Below, in pieces: positions 59,281 through 64,000 of a stretch of 64,000 nucleotides of DNA. Position numbers and translations under genes: made by a program. Numbering within the stretch: position 1 is the stretch's first letter; every line of letters starts with the position of its first letter. Origin of the DNA: Ophioderma brevispina (Eukaryota; Echinodermata; Ophiuroidea; Amphilepidida; Ophiodermatidae); assembly GCA_023653785.1 (NCBI GenBank), contig JAMKCH010035170.1, forward strand, positions 248,001-312,000, given 5' to 3'. Under the pieces are notes generated by a model. It worked only from the letters and a program-made list of their open reading frames with translations. It had not been told where the DNA came from and did not search any database.

Positions 59281-60159
59281 TTGGAGTTGAATTGGGCGGG
59301 AAGGAGTTTATATAGTGCACTGGGTTGACTAACTAGCAATGCCTTCGTATGGCGTCAACTGGAAACAGATAAAGTGTTTTAAACGGGTTGCATTTCCTCG
59401 ACTTGACGAAAGTTAAAGAGGTTATTAGAGAATGTTGTTGAAAGCTGGTGTGTATGATTTTGCTTCTCATAAGATTTAGAGAATCAATGAAGATTGTTTT
59501 GTTTTTTTTGACTCGCGCCATATTGGACGACAAAGGGCCCATATGTTTTTCAGTGGTTGCTAGTGGTACATTGACCTTTCTTCCAATTGACACGACCTGG
59601 ATCAAGAAAAAAACAACAAATCTTTTATTCTCATTCTTATGTTTTTTTGATTGTATAAGAATGTGACCAAATTAATCATGATGTTTGTGGCGCCCCTGTT
59701 TGGTTTGTATATAAGAAATAGCCTGAAAAACTGACGGTCCATATCCCTTATCCTTTTCATGGGGATTTTTTTTTTGTTACTGTGATAGCTGGGTTGGAGG
59801 GGTATTCCGCTTGAATTTCACCCGAATGTGCAAATTAAGCGCGGATTTTGAATGTGTGTACTAAAACGTGGAACAGGCTGTAGGCGCCTACAAGGATGGA
59901 AAAAGTTTTGGTTGTATGCCCTATGCCAGATCAATCTGACAATCATAATGACTCGTTCGGATTTATACAAGTTGCTTACTACGTCACGGTTTTTTAAGCT
60001 AGTGTCGATCGCCGGTGCTTCGCTTGCTACATTTGCCTCGCTTTCATTATTAATTCATCAACAAAAGCCGAGGCAGGTTACTAGGAGTTGGCTTGCACAC
60101 ATGGAAATTTTATTGTTCAGCTTGTAGCGAAGAAGACCGATGGTATAGCTTCAAAATTT

Positions 60160-60250
60160 GACTACCCAAGGGAGCACGCTCGCACCTCTCCTGTTCAACA
60201 TCTATACCAACAACCCAACCTAGAGTGCAGGAACCTGTCGTTTTACGAGG
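60160..60250 (+). pseudogene. short LINE reverse-transcriptase fragment
   Basis: The sequence gives LPKGSTLAPLLFNIYTNN (60163-60216), the conserved stretch between the first and second catalytic blocks of non-LTR reverse transcriptases (usually LPQGS.L.P.LFN.Y.ND). After a stop, AGTCRF and a remnant of the following block are seen. It differs from the reverse transcriptase at 27146, so a second LINE family is represented. Only this fragment is readable. Confidence 0.6.
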
Positions 60251-62734
60251 GGTGATTGGTAATTTCTAAGCCTAAGGTAGAAAGAGCTATGCTACAAAGT
60301 TCAAAGGAAATCGCCGGATAAGGAAAGGAAGGACGCCCCTCTATAGTTTTTCATGAAAACGGATGACTTGAAACGTTTTGCATAATAAAGCTGACATGGT
60401 CCAAGTTTTACCTTTGCTGGTTTTCAAAATCCCACTTTACATAAATTCCCTCAAAGGTCGTTTTAATTAAATTTTAATAACATTTTTAATTTTTTGTTTT
60501 TTTCAAAATTTCAATATTTTGAAGAGACAACAAGCCTAAACATCCCCCCAAGAACCCAATGGCCGCCGTTGCAAGGATGTGTGGTTGTAATTATTTAGCA
60601 ACGTAATATATGACAGTGGGCTTTCTGGTTCTTGGGGTGGAAAGACCCTCATTTTTGCATTTTTTGTTTTTTCTGGGGGGCCGGAAACCTAAATGGAATT
60701 GCCCAAAACAACAACGAACTTTTTTAACATACAAACAAATAGCATATCGTAATTGGTAAGGCATGCTAATCCTGCAAGGGTCTCTGTTCAGTGGCCCTGG
60801 ATGAGCACATGTTATCAACAGCTGACCATGCCATCATCCTGGGTATCATAAATCAATACTGAAATACAGGGATGTATTTGCCTCAATACATTGTGAAATG
60901 AAAGCTAGTTGACTGCGCACGGGGAATTGTACTTTTTATTAGCCTCAAGTGAGTTAACTTTGCTCCAATGAAAAGCGCGTTCATGGGCCATTGTGTTGTA
61001 TTCCAGAGTCTGTATGGTGTGAAGACGGTTATATAATCCAAATCTTAGCAGCAAAGCTCTATATATGTGTATGGGGGTATTGTTATAAAGGGTGCCTCAT
61101 GTAGCTCTTTGTAGCTTATGAAGGGACAATAAGGTCTATCCATACGGTGTCCACTTACAAGCTCCATGACAAAGGGCAGATATGCAACCTCTTCCGTTTC
61201 TTCTATAAGTAATCAATGGTCTGATTGAAATGGAGGCACGCTCTAAGCCTTTGCTTGTTCCAGAGAGAATGCCCCTGAAGTTTCTCAGACTTTTCTCATT
61301 TTTTCTGATACAAGGGTATTTTGGGAGAAAAAAACACCGTGCGTAAAGATAAGTAGTTGTCAAACACCAACTCAAAATTGATGGTGAAATATAATTATTA
61401 TGATTATAGAGGGCCTCCTCTCTCCATCCGGCGATGTCCTTTACGCACTTCTACAGTTTCATTCTTCAAATGAAAATTCCAGAAGTTTCATGTTGTATAG
61501 CTGTTCTATTTTTTAACTTTCAAAACATTGAGGTTTTGCCGGACCTATTGAGGCAATTACGCGAGAACATTAAAAAAGTTGTCATTAAATGAAATTAATA
61601 CCACTAGCACTGTGATGTGTAGCTCAGCGGAACTTGTTCTGGGCCCACTGACACTGTATTTCATGACACAGGCCAAGGACTGCAGAGATAGGGGAGGAAC
61701 ATTTATACACCCAATCAACCACGGTATGACAAGCTGTTATACAATTAATCGACATTCCAAGAATATTCACCAAACCCATCCCGGTTTTCAACAGAATTCC
61801 AAAAAGTTTCCTTTGTATATGTCACAAGGTTTTTAATCTAAATATTGCAGTTATCGTCGAAAACTTTGGTTTCGCGACAGAGATGTTCAATTTTTGATTA
61901 AACCGACAAGATTTTCAACTCGACTATATATTTAAAGTTTTTTCAAACGAGGCTTGTAGGTTTAGTGTACTGGCCTACCTTTCACGAAAAGCTGATAAAC
62001 CATGTTATCGATCGAAATTCCCGGATTATCGCTTAGAAAATCTTGAAATTAAAAATCTTGAATTATAAACCCAAAATCGTTCTTTGAAATCGCTCAAAAA
62101 TATTGGAATGTCGGCGATAATCCGATTTTTGACTTGAGATTCAACAAGTTTTTCTATACCAAAAATCTTGGAATCTCGGCGAATCTAGTGATCATGGCAA
62201 TTGCCGTGATTGCGAGGAAAAATATTGAGTTAAAGAAATTGAAATAACCACACACCTGGGTTCGGGAAATTGGTAAATGGAAAGGGTCAGGTATTTTGTG
62301 GGATCGTACTGTGAAAATGTAATATGGGGGAGCTAGAATTCTATCAAATAAACCCAGTTCCCAAGGCAAAAGCGTGCGTGAGGTTCCGTTTACATGGTTA
62401 AGTGTAATAAACCCATTTCAATGTGTTAGAAAAATAAACGTAGCAATATTATCACTTACCAACATAACTGATCAAGCTCTTGACAGTAATGTCATTATGT
62501 TAGATAAAATACCGTACAAAGATAACTTACGATTGCACTCTTGTATTCCGATTTCTTAGAAACTCATCTTCAAACTTCTATCTAATACCCGTATATACGC
62601 ATATTAACACCGATAGGCTATTTCTTTTAAAAAATCCTCACACCCCCGTTCTCGGAACTTGGTGTAGATTGGGGGAGTTTTGTGATCTAGCTTATTATAT
62701 CGTTCGTTGAAATTCCCGTTTTTCCGTTTGATAC
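60251..62734. other. single-copy DNA, no gene supported
   Basis: ORFs at 60591-60818 (minus), 61136-61375 (minus) and 61579-61836 (plus) have no motifs I recognise. A small inverted pair, CGGATTATCGC near 62022 and GCGATAATCCG near 62114, is the only structure noticed. Confidence 0.45.
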
Positions 62735-62776
62735 AACGGTTTTTCCTCGGGTACTTCGGTTTCCCTCCTGTGCTTT
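62735..62776 (+). mobile_element. SINE body fragment (second SINE family)
   Basis: GGTTTTTCCTCGGGTACTTC and then GGTTTCCCTCCTGTGC match the known invertebrate SINE body motif and the segment GGTTTTCTGGATATCAG of the SINE at 32110-32346 in arrangement. Confidence 0.45.
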
Positions 62777-63611
62777 CTAAAACGGGGCTTTCTTCCTTAA
62801 CGTGTGTTAGATGATGAGTGTAAATAGATACAAACAGAAGGAAGAAGTGAATTGAATTATCTCCGTTCCCACTAAAATGACATAATAGTGTTTGGTGTGT
62901 CGTTAAAATACTAATACCTATACAGTGTAAGAACGTGGTGAAAGATTTATGTATCCGTACTAAAACAACTGTATTATGGTAGTTTTTATATCTCTAAAAT
63001 AAGGAATATTGGGCCTACTTAATTTTATCCAAATCCCCTTTTAAATTTATAAAGAAATTTATAAAGAAATTTCCATAAAGTTAGGTAAAAATTGAATCCA
63101 ATCTGGTCCCTTCACCTCTCGATGGTATTTCCCCCCATTTTCATTTCCATCAGACCGTGATATCCATAACGGATGTCTAAGTATGAAATTAGTATAAATG
63201 ACCTAAGCTATAACAAGAATCCCTTTTAAAAGGGGTGCCAATTGCATTTAGAATAGCCCGATATTACCTACCTTCAAATAAGACAATCAAAAACCCCAGA
63301 CTTTATCAAAACATATCGTATTTCTCCTTATCCTTTATAAACCCATGTTCTTTAACAAAATGTATATGACATGTAACTGGATACCGTGTATAGATTCCGT
63401 CGGGCTATAAACTAGAGGGCTTTCATTAAGTAGAACAATAACTAGGATTAGGTTCAGAAGCGAACGCTCAATAGGGAAGGTTTAGATGTATGCATATACT
63501 TGTGAGCGACACGTGAAACATCGTTTGTCCATATATACATGGACAAAAGCATATCTATATTTCACGTACAACGCTTCACGAATGTATCTGAAGTTCTGAA
63601 CCTCTTCTATT

Positions 63612-63872
63612 CTATCCAAATAAGAAGTTATCCTTTAATATAGAAGGAGAATAGAGAGATGAAGCACAAAATGATAAAAACCAGTGGTCGCAATCAGCGG
63701 GTGGGGGGCACCTGCTCAGAACCCTTGACCGTACCGCCAGCCCCAAATGAACTGACCTTTGTCGTGTCTTTGGAGAAGGGACCCAAATTCCCCCCTCAGA
63801 AAATGCCTCGCACCCCTTCTGCTGGCCCCCCCCCCCCCCCCCCATTTGCAAGTTTCTGCTTACGCCACTGAA
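63612..63872 (-). mobile_element. end of a hAT-like element with an 18-base C run
   Basis: On the minus strand the sequence starts CAGTGGCGTAAGCAG at 63872, continues through an 18-base G run (C at 63826-63843 on plus) and then G-rich strips typical of non-autonomous hAT elements. The other end is not found before single-copy sequence. Two overlapping ORFs here (63612-63911, 63659-63871) are low-complexity. Confidence 0.5.
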
Positions 63873-64000
63873 TATGGTAGATCTGTAACGCGCTAGCGCT
63901 ATATAACACACATGTCAGTGGCTTTTCAGGTGGCTTCTGAAATGACAGCAGGTCATTTGGGCCGCCACCTCAAAAAGAAACAAAAAACAATAACCTAGAC

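Noticed and set aside
61615..61640. tRNA-like A box (GTGTAGCTCAGCGGAAC)
   Set aside because: No B box or stems at the expected distance on either strand.
63612..63911. 99-codon minus-strand ORF with a poly-Gly run
   Set aside because: The Gly run is the 18-base homopolymer at the end of a hAT-like repeat; homopolymer length is unreliable and the rest is repeat.
1..64000. A new multi-gene system or operon-like cluster
   Set aside because: I looked for adjacent co-oriented genes, defence or biosynthetic modules and found none; the window is duplicated and transposon-derived DNA with at most one small unconfirmed host gene.

Overview
The window looks like gene-poor, AT-rich nuclear DNA from an animal. 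I found no compact bacterial-style gene arrangement, rRNA, intact tRNA gene, CRISPR array or long ORF. The tRNA-derived SINEs, hAT-type and TTAA-target DNA transposons, a decayed non-LTR reverse transcriptase, foldback elements, 43-bp minisatellites and microsatellites are typical of marine invertebrates. An echinoderm, hemichordate or other marine deuterostome is my guess from the repeat style, not something shown here. Most ORFs in the window are chance or repeat-borne.

Layout. 1-2189 is single-copy and featureless. 2190-20069 holds two tandem copies (A, about 2190-10930; B, about 10940-20069) of a unit of roughly 9 kb. Each ends in a 43-bp-unit minisatellite and carries a degenerate TTAGGG-like array. 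A third copy is split: its left part lies at about 20070-23285 (C) and its right part at about 37761-42340 (D). The 14.5 kb between them (23286-37760) contains two direct copies of a different block of about 4 kb (25745-29720 and 33785-37740). In both block copies a transposon with CAGGGGCGTAG ends is nested in an older repeat, and a dead LINE reverse transcriptase with a C-terminal zinc finger lies between those ends.

Comparing A, B, C and D gives empty sites, so several transposons can be delimited: a 350-bp TTAA element (9482-9831, second copy 31288-31666), a 543-bp TTAA element (17016-17558, second copy 58095-58584), a 986-bp CACTG-ended element (12104-13089) and a 214-bp CACTGC MITE (5197-5410).

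42341-64000 is mostly single-copy. It holds a 1.49-kb near-complete palindrome (45148-46636), a long TTTA microsatellite, a 616-bp palindromic element (52195-52810), a fourth minisatellite (55325-55925), hAT-like fragments and two scraps of possible retroelement coding sequence. The best candidate for real host coding sequence is a pair of phase-compatible exons at 53689-53806 and 53949-54051. It is unconfirmed and I do not recognise the protein.

A technical point affects any use of this window. About 33.8-42.3 kb is riddled with single-base indels relative to its paralogues. The change crosses the boundary between two unrelated duplications, and the left part of the same split unit (C) lacks it. 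This points to unpolished or low-quality sequence, or a misassembly, rather than biology.
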